NCBI GenBank assembly: GCA_009774175.1
Contig: VSNG01000009.1
Coordinates: forward strand, 1 to 64,000
DNA length: 64,000 nt
From: Lachnospiraceae bacterium
GTDB taxonomy: Bacteria > Bacillota > Clostridia > Lachnospirales > Lachnospiraceae
Reading direction: 5' to 3'
Position 1 is the first letter of the stretch. Each line of letters begins with the position of its first letter. Under the pieces are notes generated by a model. That model was not told where the DNA came from, did not search any database, and saw nothing but the letters and a program-made list of their open reading frames with translations. The position numbers and the translations under genes are program-made. Positions 1 through 7,481 of this stretch are shown one piece after another.

Positions 1-368
1 ATATATTATCAAGTAAAGATCGGGATTTAACTTCATTTGGAAATGTGAGTATTCAGGTAAGGCGTGCTTGGGAAAGTTTGGGTTATGAAAAGGAGGAGGT
101 ATCGGATGAGTTGAGAAGTGAGATTATAGATTCGTTAAAAGATCCAGTTGAAAATATTTATATATCTTCAAAACATATATCGGATTTGAGAGATATGCAA
201 TATCCAGATAAAACAGGAGAAGAACTAACAGAAGATGAAATAAGGGTTATAGCTACAAGATATAATAGAGGACCTGATTTGAGCTTAGAGGAAATCATGA
301 AAAATACAAGTTATGGGAATCAGATATTAGAGAATAAAACAGATATAGAAAATGCGCTAAAAGAGTAA
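1..368 (+). CDS. C-terminal part of a probable peptidoglycan-cleaving cargo protein (cut by window edge)
   Basis: The reading frame is open from position 3 to the stop at 366-368 with no convincing start; the GTG at 45 has no ribosome-binding site, so the gene begins before the window. The visible 121 residues contain a segment ending IRVIATRYNRG followed by SYGNQILENK. This resembles the final part of lysozyme or lytic-transglycosylase domains, where a YN-G motif is followed by a Tyr-Gly helix. The catalytic Glu would lie upstream and cannot be checked. Its place before a small membrane protein and a toxin-antitoxin relic mirrors the lysozyme cargo gene before the second module. Cargo of a PAAR-like protein is an inference; the family call is moderate to weak. 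Confidence 0.5.
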   Translation, partial: ILSSKDRDLTSFGNVSIQVRRAWESLGYEKEEVSDELRSEIIDSLKDPVENIYISSKHISDLRDMQYPDKTGEELTEDEIRVIATRYNRGPDLSLEEIMKNTSYGNQILENKTDIENALKE

Positions 369-507
369 AAAAATGGAGCTTTTAGATATCTGTATTAGAA
401 TTGAAATTGCTGGAAAACGGGGTGCTTAGATAAGACCGTAAAAAGAATAATAATTCGCCGTAGAAAAAGGCGGAGATAAATAATATTGAAAAAATAGAGG
501 TTTAGAG

Positions 508-885
508 ATGTTAGAAGTAGTTGAATTTTATGGGTTGATTATATTGGTGTATATAATTGTTGTTAAATTAGCAGTCTCTAAAAGAGAAAAATCACAGCAT
601 AAAGTGAAAACAATTTTGAGGTGTGTAGTTAATGTATTAATAGCAATTATACAAATAATCATATTATACATTTTATTTTTGTCGTATCCAATGGAGTGGG
701 GAGAACCGCCGCGAGCTGATGAAGATGCTGTGTGCGTAATGTTGATGTTTTCATTTTTAGGATTAAATGTTAATGCTGTTGCGACATGGATTAATCGGAA
801 GCGTAGGAATCTGCTTTTTTTAATAATTTTGGAAAATATTTATATGGTTTATAAAAGTATTAGCGCATGGACAGCTATTCTTTGA
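508..885 (+). CDS. Small multi-pass membrane protein, candidate immunity protein
   Basis: This 125-aa protein starts at ATG 508, with AGAGG at 496-500. Four hydrophobic stretches (about residues 5-23, 38-60, 74-95 and 98-118) predict four membrane helices with short basic loops. I recognise no family. It directly follows a probable cell-wall-degrading cargo gene, so it may protect the producer at the membrane, but only position supports that. The DNA is very AT-rich compared with the chromosome at the right of the window, which fits acquired DNA. The 139 bases before it hold only a short CGCC/GGCG hairpin near 455-475. Confidence 0.5.
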   Translation: MLEVVEFYGLIILVYIIVVKLAVSKREKSQHKVKTILRCVVNVLIAIIQIIILYILFLSYPMEWGEPPRADEDAVCVMLMFSFLGLNVNAVATWINRKRRNLLFLIILENIYMVYKSISAWTAIL

Positions 886-889
886 TTAA

Positions 890-985
890 TTATGGCTTGC
901 ATGAATTTAAAGTTTCATTGTTGGGTCGGTTAAGGGAAATGTCAAAGGAAATCTGCCCTTCACGCAGTGGCTGACGGTTAACCAT
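890..985 (-). pseudogene. Miniaturised relic of a DinJ/RelB antitoxin
   Basis: The minus strand encodes 31 residues from ATG 985 to TAA 890. The central part reads LREGQISFDISLNRPN and nearly matches the intact antitoxin at 10087-10365. The relic joins the antitoxin start (MV) to its middle and then to its last residues (NS), so two internal deletions have both kept the frame. The N-terminal ribbon-helix-helix and most of the toxin-binding tail are gone, and no toxin gene follows. The Shine-Dalgarno (AGGAGG) and the upstream promoter with its TTTGCAC repeats at 1030-1061 are preserved. It may still be transcribed, but function is doubtful. Confidence 0.8.
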
Positions 986-1101
986 ATAAATACCTCCTTT
1001 TTCTTATAAGGTATTTTGATTATATGCTGTTTGCACAAAAAAACAATGTTTTGCACGAAAAATATGCAAAGTAAGATTATGGTATTAAGTGGGGAAAAGA
1101 T

Positions 1102-1629
1102 ATGGAAGAACATCCTTTAGCAAGAGCAAATGGAATGATGTCCTTTTTGACGGATGCAATGGAAAGATTGTTAGAACAGAGAATTAGGAAACAAAGGACT
1201 GCCTGTGAAGACAGCAAAGTCAGGTTACAGCAGGAAATACAGAAAATGGCTGAGGGTAACAAGGACGGGAAAATTGTCTTGTGTTATTTGAGGAGCGAAT
1301 ATATAACAAAATCTTATTATTTCTATATGGCATATTACGAGGGAGAAATGTTTGTGGATGAAGAACCACAATGCCAATATATAGATATGTCAGGTTTTAT
1401 GGATGGGGTAGAGGAAGACTTTGAGGTAATAAGCAGGGAAATAGAGAAAAAGTACATTCGGGTGACAACCGGGGAAAAGGAATATTTGTGCGAACAATAT
1501 ATGGATAGGCTTTACAGGGAATTCATGTCGGTTTTAAAGGATTTTGTGTATGAGATAAAAAAGGAAGGTGGAATTGCCCTGTATTATGGGGGATATATGG
1601 AAGAAACGGCGTTGATAGGATATGTATGA
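1102..1629 (+). CDS. Conserved spike-module protein A (first copy), function unknown
   Basis: This 175-aa soluble protein starts at ATG 1102 behind GGGGAAAAG. It is a clear paralogue of the protein at 16151-16690. Both have a charged helical N-terminus, then a conserved core with CYLRSEYI or CFLRSSYI, FYMAYYE or FYIAFYE and VDEEP or VEEEP, and both end with YYGGYMEE near the C-terminus. No signal peptide or membrane segment is seen. I do not recognise the family. It opens the module, and its partner (1691) lies 60 bases downstream in the same order in both modules, so the two probably act together, perhaps in cargo loading or assembly. That role is inference. Confidence 0.7.
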   Translation: MEEHPLARANGMMSFLTDAMERLLEQRIRKQRTACEDSKVRLQQEIQKMAEGNKDGKIVLCYLRSEYITKSYYFYMAYYEGEMFVDEEPQCQYIDMSGFMDGVEEDFEVISREIEKKYIRVTTGEKEYLCEQYMDRLYREFMSVLKDFVYEIKKEGGIALYYGGYMEETALIGYV

Positions 1630-1690
1630 GTAGGGGATCAAATGACAGGATAGAAATGGTGTATTAAGGAAACAATGGGGGAAGATTGCA

Positions 1691-2053
1691 TTGAAATATT
1701 ATCAAGTTACGGTACATGATAAATATACCGCGCCAGATCCAAAGGGGTGGTTTGGGATTATAGATATTAAAACCATAGAAAGAACGGGAATTCATGGATT
1801 AGGGAAGCGTATTTTATTGCATACGGATATGAATATGCAGATGGTGTTTACTGATGTGCTTACATTTCCGTATTTTATGGTGAGCGCATTGGTTAGAGAT
1901 GTGATTAAAATGTATGCTCCTGATACCTTTTTCGCCAGAATTATTTTTTTTGACAAGGAGAACAGAAGGAGTAAAGCGTACTATATCCCGGATATACCAA
2001 TTGTAGAAGAGTGCGGTGGAGATAAACCAGATGCCACAGATGGTGCGCTATGA
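1691..2053 (+). CDS. Conserved spike-module protein B, C-terminally truncated copy
   Basis: Translation most likely begins at TTG 1691, since GGGGGAAG lies at 1677-1684 and the N-terminus (MKYYQV) aligns with the ATG-started paralogue at 16706. Shared motifs include GWFG, DRTG/ERTG, NMQMVFTDV, and DKENR followed by YYIP. The paralogue is 170 aa, but this copy is 120 aa. After YYIP it diverges and stops inside the start of the next gene, so about 50 C-terminal residues have been lost where the 2031 gene was joined on. The family is unknown. It may be non-functional or a minimal form. Confidence 0.65.
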   Translation: MKYYQVTVHDKYTAPDPKGWFGIIDIKTIERTGIHGLGKRILLHTDMNMQMVFTDVLTFPYFMVSALVRDVIKMYAPDTFFARIIFFDKENRRSKAYYIPDIPIVEECGGDKPDATDGAL

Positions 2054-3173
2054 AAGTGAGTGGTTTCCGGAAGAACTTGTCAGTAGCATGGAAAAGTTAT
2101 TGTGTCAACCACTAGAACGCGAATTTAATAAGGCTTGGTCTACTAATAAGGATTATACATTTGAGGATACTTCATATGCCATAGAAATGGAGCGCTTCGG
2201 AGCAGAAGATATGAAACTAAGTGTGGAAAAAATACGAGAGCTTTATCCACAGTTGTTAAAGAAATGTAATGGAATGGATTTTGAAAATTGCAGTATCTAT
2301 GATGTATATCAGGAGATCGGCGGAGATTTTTGCGAGGGGATATTTTGTTATAAAGATGACGCAGATGAGGATATGTTTGTTCTTGTGATGGATTCAGGCG
2401 GCTCTTTTGGAATAAGGGAAATCTATCAGGCAAGACTTCGGGAAGATGGAAGTTTTGAAATCATCAATGATTTTCAAACAAAAAATGATGGATATGGAAG
2501 AGTGATTAGATATGGGGACAATTATTATTATGTATTTGCGGAATGTAATTACAATCTAAAAATTTATGATCGGATAAAACTTCATAGATTAGGAGAAGCA
2601 CCGAGGGACGAATGTCTGGTAATTAAGTATGTGCCTAAATTTTTCCTGTGGAGAAATATTTTCGATGTGTATGAAGGAAACGAACTGGAAGAATACATGA
2701 GGAGTATTCAGGGTGATATTGTGTCTGAGAGATATTTGGACAATGGGATGGAGAGAGATATAGACGTATATAACGGCGACGAGAACAACGATGAAGAGGA
2801 TATGTGCGCAATCGACTTTACCAATACGGATGTGTCAATATATATGGATAAAAGCAGTTTTATCCCGTCAAATGATAGCTTTGCATGGAGCTTACGGTGT
2901 GATTTTTATGTATATGATGAAAGTGGCGAGAACTTGTCAGAGCTTGAAAAGATGAGGGTGGATGTATCTGTTCAGACTCCACGGCTTGTTCAGATGTGGT
3001 TTAAACGGATTGGGGACAAGGTATACAGTTTTTTCCTGTATCATGTAGAAGATTATAATTATGTATTACAGACGACTTTGATTGAGGGTGTGGATATCAA
3101 GCTGGTCAGAAGTGACGTTCTTGTGCCGCAAAGACATTTCGTGATAAGTGAAGATATATGGTGGTATGGGTGA
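2031..3173 (+). CDS. Hypothetical acidic soluble protein, 380 aa, candidate immunity or cargo-associated protein
   Basis: ATG 2031 is preferred over GTG 2016 because GGTGGAG at 2015-2021 is well spaced for it. The gene overlaps the end of the truncated protein B gene by 23 bases. The product is acidic, without signal peptide or membrane segment, and rich in Tyr and Asp. It has repeated beta-rich stretches (for example GGSFGIREIYQARL and DNYYYVFAECNYN) suggesting a SMI1/KNR4-like or propeller-like fold, but I cannot assign a family. It has no counterpart in the second module. Its insertion between protein B and the PAAR-like gene suggests an exchangeable element, such as a cognate partner of lost cargo. 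Confidence 0.55.
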   Translation: MPQMVRYESEWFPEELVSSMEKLLCQPLEREFNKAWSTNKDYTFEDTSYAIEMERFGAEDMKLSVEKIRELYPQLLKKCNGMDFENCSIYDVYQEIGGDFCEGIFCYKDDADEDMFVLVMDSGGSFGIREIYQARLREDGSFEIINDFQTKNDGYGRVIRYGDNYYYVFAECNYNLKIYDRIKLHRLGEAPRDECLVIKYVPKFFLWRNIFDVYEGNELEEYMRSIQGDIVSERYLDNGMERDIDVYNGDENNDEEDMCAIDFTNTDVSIYMDKSSFIPSNDSFAWSLRCDFYVYDESGENLSELEKMRVDVSVQTPRLVQMWFKRIGDKVYSFFLYHVEDYNYVLQTTLIEGVDIKLVRSDVLVPQRHFVISEDIWWYG

Positions 3174-3207
3174 AGTCATTTGAAGTTATGAAAGGAGAAG
3201 AAGGATA

Positions 3208-3567
3208 ATGAGTGATAAACAGGGTATGGAGGGGAGTTTGGCATTTACAATAGATGAAATTGCAGAAGCATTAAAAAAAGTTATGGAAATAGGAATGGAG
3301 GCACTGTGTACTTTTAATGCATGTTTGATTTGTTCAAATGCAACAGAGGATTCAAAACCGTTACACTTAAAAAAAGAGGATAACCTTGTTCACTTGGGAG
3401 AGGTATCGGAGTTAAACAAGACGGATATAGAGTTGGAAAAAACGTTTGAAGGATGTATAGAAAGTAGTGATAAAAAATGCCATGTTACAAGAGAAGTAGT
3501 TTCCATGATTATGCATTCAACAGCGGATTACAACCAAGCGGCGGTTTACAATATAGCGAAAGGATAG
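3208..3567 (+). CDS. PAAR-like (DUF4280-type) spike-tip protein, cargo domain lost
   Basis: ATG 3208 follows AAAGGAGAAG. The 119-aa product carries the tip signature shared with the proteins at 13923 and 19237: Cys34, Cys39 and Cys42 ahead of NATEDS, then a FEGC motif with Cys83 and a further Cys91. DUF4280-type proteins are predicted PAAR-like cones that cap VgrG spikes. In the paralogues this domain is followed by a linker containing SYMVC and a large cargo domain. Here the linker is absent and the protein stops soon after Cys91, with another frame opening over the same DNA. A deletion has probably removed the cargo. It could still act as an unloaded tip. Confidence 0.65.
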   Translation: MSDKQGMEGSLAFTIDEIAEALKKVMEIGMEALCTFNACLICSNATEDSKPLHLKKEDNLVHLGEVSELNKTDIELEKTFEGCIESSDKKCHVTREVVSMIMHSTADYNQAAVYNIAKG

Positions 3568-3758
3568 ATAAAAAAGATACGGTAATTTATTATTATTTAA
3601 GAAAAGATCAGATAGGTGCAGTTAATGCTGTAAAAGAGGCGAAATCTGATAACAGGAGAAGATTGAATCAAATGAATTTATTCTTCTTTGAAGAATATGA
3701 TTTTTTAGATAAAAGTAAAGAAGAACTAGAGCCTTTACGCGAAAAGCTTGGTTTTTGA
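3477..3758 (+). pseudogene. Frameshifted tail of the PAAR-like gene or remnant of its cargo
   Basis: This frame overlaps the end of the PAAR-like gene by 91 bases and continues to TGA 3756-3758. The part after about 3565 (IDKKDTVIYYYLRKDQ and onward) has normal protein character, rich in Lys and Glu, but no ribosome-binding site or plausible own start. A one-base shift near 3560-3570 would join it to the PAAR-like domain. It is best read as the surviving C-terminal end of a deleted or frameshifted cargo region. No family is recognised. Confidence 0.4.
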
Positions 3759-3778
3759 GGAGTATGGGGAGAAAGAGT

Positions 3779-4348
3779 ATGTCCTATATTGATGAAATCA
3801 TTATCTGGAAAAGAGAAGAGGAAAAGAAAAGGCAGCATACAACATTAGATGGCGGTGTCTATATAGACGGAAAAATGATAGTATTTGAACGCCGGAAAGT
3901 ATGCGATAAATTTAGTATTATGCTTCCTTCCATATGGAAACGAATACCGGATGAGCTTGCAAAAATTAAATACCCGTCGGAATTTCGCCCGCAGGAGATT
4001 CTCACCTCTTTTGATTTAAGTAGCAATATTGGCTTTACGGTATTTGCTCAAAAGATGCAGAAATCGACGCAAGATATTGCAGAACAGATGCAGAGAGTCA
4101 TACACAGAGCATATCCGGATTATCAGATTTATTCGGGCGGGCAGTTAGAGAAAAATGAGGGCACGTGGTTTGCTTTCCGGAGTCATGCGCTGGACAGTGA
4201 TCTCTACAATATTATGCTTGTGGTAAAGATACATGATATGAGCATACAGGGAGTATTTAACTGTCCTTATTTGGCTTGGCCCGGTTGGAAGAAGATTGTG
4301 CTGCAAATGTGGGAAACCATAGAGGAAGAAAAAGGAGGATTGGGATGA
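3779..4348 (+). CDS. DcrB/DUF1795-like small protein, candidate spike adaptor (first copy)
   Basis: The start is ATG 3779 behind GGGGAGAAAG, giving 189 aa that align end to end with the 190-aa paralogue at 17259. Conserved stretches are FSIMLP, KIKYPSEFRPQ, GFTVF, FAFRSHA or FSFRSHA with DSDLYN, and FNCPY. The pattern (an FSIMLP strand, then a GxWFxFRSHxxDS segment) recalls DcrB/DUF1795 proteins, the fold of Eag chaperones that handle VgrG/PAAR effectors in type VI secretion. Its stop overlaps the next start by ATGA, so it is translationally coupled to the short spike gene in both modules. The adaptor role is inferred from fold resemblance and this fixed position. Confidence 0.6.
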   Translation: MSYIDEIIIWKREEEKKRQHTTLDGGVYIDGKMIVFERRKVCDKFSIMLPSIWKRIPDELAKIKYPSEFRPQEILTSFDLSSNIGFTVFAQKMQKSTQDIAEQMQRVIHRAYPDYQIYSGGQLEKNEGTWFAFRSHALDSDLYNIMLVVKIHDMSIQGVFNCPYLAWPGWKKIVLQMWETIEEEKGGLG

Positions 4349-5730
4349 GGGAAATTAGAATCGTAGTAGAACCGTTTGAATTTGTGAGTTATTTATCAAT
4401 AGAGTGCACGAAAGAGCTAAACGAACATGGATGTATCAAGATAAGAGGAATCATTAAAACAGAAAATGTGGATTCCTATTTGGAATATGCGGCTAGAGAG
4501 ACATGGGTAACAGTAAAGCTGATTTCTGAGGATGAGTGGATTAGGGATTACTTTACAGGAATTTTGACGGATTTAGCGATTGACAAAGAGGGCGAAGTAC
4601 ATTTTTTGAATGTAGAAGTGAAGACGGGCTCTTTTTTGTTAGACTTAAAAAAACATATACGGTCTTTTCAAACAGATGGCTTTTTATATGCGGAAATGGC
4701 TCGGATTTGTATGAAGGATGAAGCGGCAGAGTGCGTGATAGCAGAAGCAGGGGAGACTTCTGCGGATGGTTTGGTTTTTCAGTATCGGGAAACTGACTGG
4801 GAATTTATGAGAAGGATTGCTTCTTATGCACATGTGCCGCTTATTGCGTTAGATCATAAGCCTGTAAAAAATTGCTGTTTGGGATATCAGACCGGCGGAG
4901 TAGTGGAAATGAAAGTGGATGATTACCGAATGACGCGGGATTATGGCGCTTTTTTGGAGAGAGAGGGGGAACGATATGCAAAGATAGAGGATTATATCTA
5001 TTATACAGTGCATTCCAGAGAGGTTTATGATTTGGGGAGCCGTGTGTTATTTGCAGGACAGGAGAGAATAGTTGGCAGGATTAACAGCAAATTAATAGGA
5101 CAAGAATTATATCATGAATACCAGTTGATTAGCCGTGAACAAGGAATTTTAAAACCTTTCTATAATAGGAATATGGCGGGAGTGTCGGTAAAGGCGCATG
5201 TCACGGCAGTGGAAAAGACGATGGTATGTGTGCAGATTGATGAGGATGAAAATAAGGGAGAATGTGGAAGCAGATGGTTTGATTATGCGACTGTTTATTC
5301 GACGCCTGATGGAACAGGCTGGTACTGTATGCCGGAGGTGGGAGACGAAGTGAGGCTGATTGTTCCAGACTACAAAGAAGAAAAAGCTTATGTGGCAAGC
5401 AGCGTGCATTTAGGCGCGGCAGGCGGAAGGGTAGACCCGAACATAAAGTTTTGGAAGAACAGACAGAAGAAAGAGATTCGGTTTACACCAGACGGCATTG
5501 TATTGACGAATAACGCTGGAAATCGGATAGAAATATCCGATTCTGAGGGAATTCGGATTGTCAGTGATAAAGACATTACCCTTCAGGCGGACGGAGAAAT
5601 GAAAATTAAAAGCAGTAATGCGGCTGTCAACATGGATGCGCAGAGTGAAATTTTATTACAGCAGGGAGCGGCTGTTATTGCAATGAAGGACGAAATCAAC
5701 ATATCGGGCGGAAAAATTTATATGAATTGA
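4345..5730 (+). CDS. VgrG/gpD-like spike protein, short type (first copy)
   Basis: ATG 4345 lies in an ATGA overlap with the upstream stop, with AGGAGG at 4333-4338; 461 aa. The N-terminal about 240 residues resemble phage late-control gpD / VgrG-Pvc8 hub domains, including the QYRETDWEFMRRIASYA segment typical of this family. A gp5-like OB domain follows (about residues 270-370, with GWYCMPEVGDEVRL). The C-terminus is a repetitive beta-helical needle (ADGEMKIKSS, then ILLQQGAAVI, ending INISGGKIYMN). It should trimerise into a membrane-puncturing spike capped by a PAAR-like protein. It is close to the 17828 protein. Confidence 0.85.
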   Translation: MREIRIVVEPFEFVSYLSIECTKELNEHGCIKIRGIIKTENVDSYLEYAARETWVTVKLISEDEWIRDYFTGILTDLAIDKEGEVHFLNVEVKTGSFLLDLKKHIRSFQTDGFLYAEMARICMKDEAAECVIAEAGETSADGLVFQYRETDWEFMRRIASYAHVPLIALDHKPVKNCCLGYQTGGVVEMKVDDYRMTRDYGAFLEREGERYAKIEDYIYYTVHSREVYDLGSRVLFAGQERIVGRINSKLIGQELYHEYQLISREQGILKPFYNRNMAGVSVKAHVTAVEKTMVCVQIDEDENKGECGSRWFDYATVYSTPDGTGWYCMPEVGDEVRLIVPDYKEEKAYVASSVHLGAAGGRVDPNIKFWKNRQKKEIRFTPDGIVLTNNAGNRIEISDSEGIRIVSDKDITLQADGEMKIKSSNAAVNMDAQSEILLQQGAAVIAMKDEINISGGKIYMN

Positions 5731-5758
5731 GATAGATTCTGGCAGAGGAGCGTTGAGA

Positions 5759-7471
5759 ATGGAACAGATTTATGAAATTGCAGAAGGAAATGTTTTATTA
5801 CATACAGGGATGCCGATTTTGGGAGTGAGTGAAATTCAGGTAAAGTGTAAAGAAAATTCGCATGGAAAAATTATAGTGAAGGGGATCTTTGCGCCAGATA
5901 GTCATGAAAAAGTATTGGAGAAGGATTGGACAGGCGCGCCGATTGTTCTAATCAATAAGGATGCTGATAATAAGGTGGTTTTTTCGGGAAATCTTGAGAG
6001 TATGGTTTGTGAAATGCAGGGAGGCGTGCTCTCCTTTGTGTTATATGGAGCTGATCACACGATAGATTTTGACCGTAAAAAGAAAAAACGTTCTTTTCAG
6101 AATACGGGGATGTTGTATCGGGAAGTGTGTCTGGAAGTGGCAGACAGTTATCAAAAAGCACAAATTAGATGGAATGTGAAAGAAGAGAAGCAAATTGGCG
6201 AGCCTATTATTCAGTATGAAGAAACGGACTGGGCATTTTTAATGAGAGTGAGCAGCCATTTACATCAGCCTGTGATCGCCGACAGCGCGTCAGCGGGAGC
6301 GGTGGTGCAGATCGGGCTGCCGCAGGGAGAACAGAGAAATGCGGATGATGTGGAAATACTGCGGATCGGAATAGAGGAAACTTACTATAGAAATGGCTGT
6401 TTTGCTTCAGGTCAACCCAAAGATGCGGCCTTTTATATTGACATAAAAAGCCGGGAAGACTGGAACATAGGGGACAGTTATCGTTATGAAGGTAATACTT
6501 ATTGCGTATACCGGAAAACGGCGAAATATATGCACGGTGAATTCGTATTTCAATATCGGTTGGGAAAGGATAAGGTCTTTTATCGGGAAAAACAGTATAA
6601 TCTGCAACTTCGGGGATGCAGATTGGAAGGGACTATTCGGGGAATTCAGGAAGAATCCGTATATCTACAGCTAGATATTGACGAGGATGAGAGGGCGGAT
6701 TATCCATGGCCATGGGCGCCGGAGACCAATAATCTGAGCTATTGTATGCCTGAGATTGGAACGAAAGCAACCTTGTGTTTTGCGACAGAAGAGGAAAAGG
6801 ATGCACAAGTGGTTTGTGCGGTAGTTCACAATGAGCAGATGGATCAGTATACAAATACACAGCAGAGAGAATTTCATACCGCCTACAGTAAGAAACTGGG
6901 GTTATATGAAGACAAACTCTTTTTGGAGGGAAAGGACAGGACATCCTTCTGGGAGATTATGGACGAGGCAGGGATGAAAATACAGACTTGCCATCAACTC
7001 TCTTTATGTGCGGAAGGGACGGTAAACTGTATTACGCCCAAGCTTTCCATACAATCGCCAGTAGAGCTTACCTGTATGACGAAACAGGCTAATATAGAAC
7101 TGTGCAGAGACATTAATCTATATGCTGCAAATGGGGTTAATACCATTGGAACGGGTGAAAGGAGCGTCAAAAAGCCAGAAGAAGAAACCGAAGGAGAGGG
7201 TTACAGTGAGACGAAGGGAAACTGGAAGGAGTCGTTCACTGCATTGGCGGCGATCCCGGCGGTTGAAATGGGACAGGCCGGAAGTGAAGCAACAGTGACT
7301 GCATTGTATGCCTGCGGAGGAATTCCAAGGGTGGCAGCAGGGGCAGCAGTTTTGTCATTGTCTCAGGTTATGAATGGTACGAAGGAAGAAGACTGCATGT
7401 TCCCAAATGTGTTTCAATCTATGGAAGGGTATACGGTGAAGGGCGGTTATGCAGTGCCGAAGGGAGAATAG
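5759..7471 (+). CDS. VgrG-like spike protein, long type with conserved C-terminal extension (first copy)
   Basis: ATG 5759 is chosen because GAGGAG at 5745-5750 is well spaced for it; 570 aa. The layout is a gpD-like hub (contains QYEETDWAFLMRVSSHLH), an OB domain (APETNNLSYCMPEIGTKATL), a beta-helical stem, and an extra region of about 110 residues after the TIGTGE motif. That extension starts with a charged Glu/Lys linker and ends with CMFPNVFQSMEGYTVKGGY. The same extension, and only there, occurs in the 21121 protein, so it defines a second spike class, possibly a docking site for a dedicated PAAR-like partner. The lysozyme-bearing PAAR-like gene follows after 10 bases. Confidence 0.85.
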   Translation: MEQIYEIAEGNVLLHTGMPILGVSEIQVKCKENSHGKIIVKGIFAPDSHEKVLEKDWTGAPIVLINKDADNKVVFSGNLESMVCEMQGGVLSFVLYGADHTIDFDRKKKKRSFQNTGMLYREVCLEVADSYQKAQIRWNVKEEKQIGEPIIQYEETDWAFLMRVSSHLHQPVIADSASAGAVVQIGLPQGEQRNADDVEILRIGIEETYYRNGCFASGQPKDAAFYIDIKSREDWNIGDSYRYEGNTYCVYRKTAKYMHGEFVFQYRLGKDKVFYREKQYNLQLRGCRLEGTIRGIQEESVYLQLDIDEDERADYPWPWAPETNNLSYCMPEIGTKATLCFATEEEKDAQVVCAVVHNEQMDQYTNTQQREFHTAYSKKLGLYEDKLFLEGKDRTSFWEIMDEAGMKIQTCHQLSLCAEGTVNCITPKLSIQSPVELTCMTKQANIELCRDINLYAANGVNTIGTGERSVKKPEEETEGEGYSETKGNWKESFTALAAIPAVEMGQAGSEATVTALYACGGIPRVAAGAAVLSLSQVMNGTKEEDCMFPNVFQSMEGYTVKGGYAVPKGE

Positions 7472-7481
7472 GTGAGAAAAT

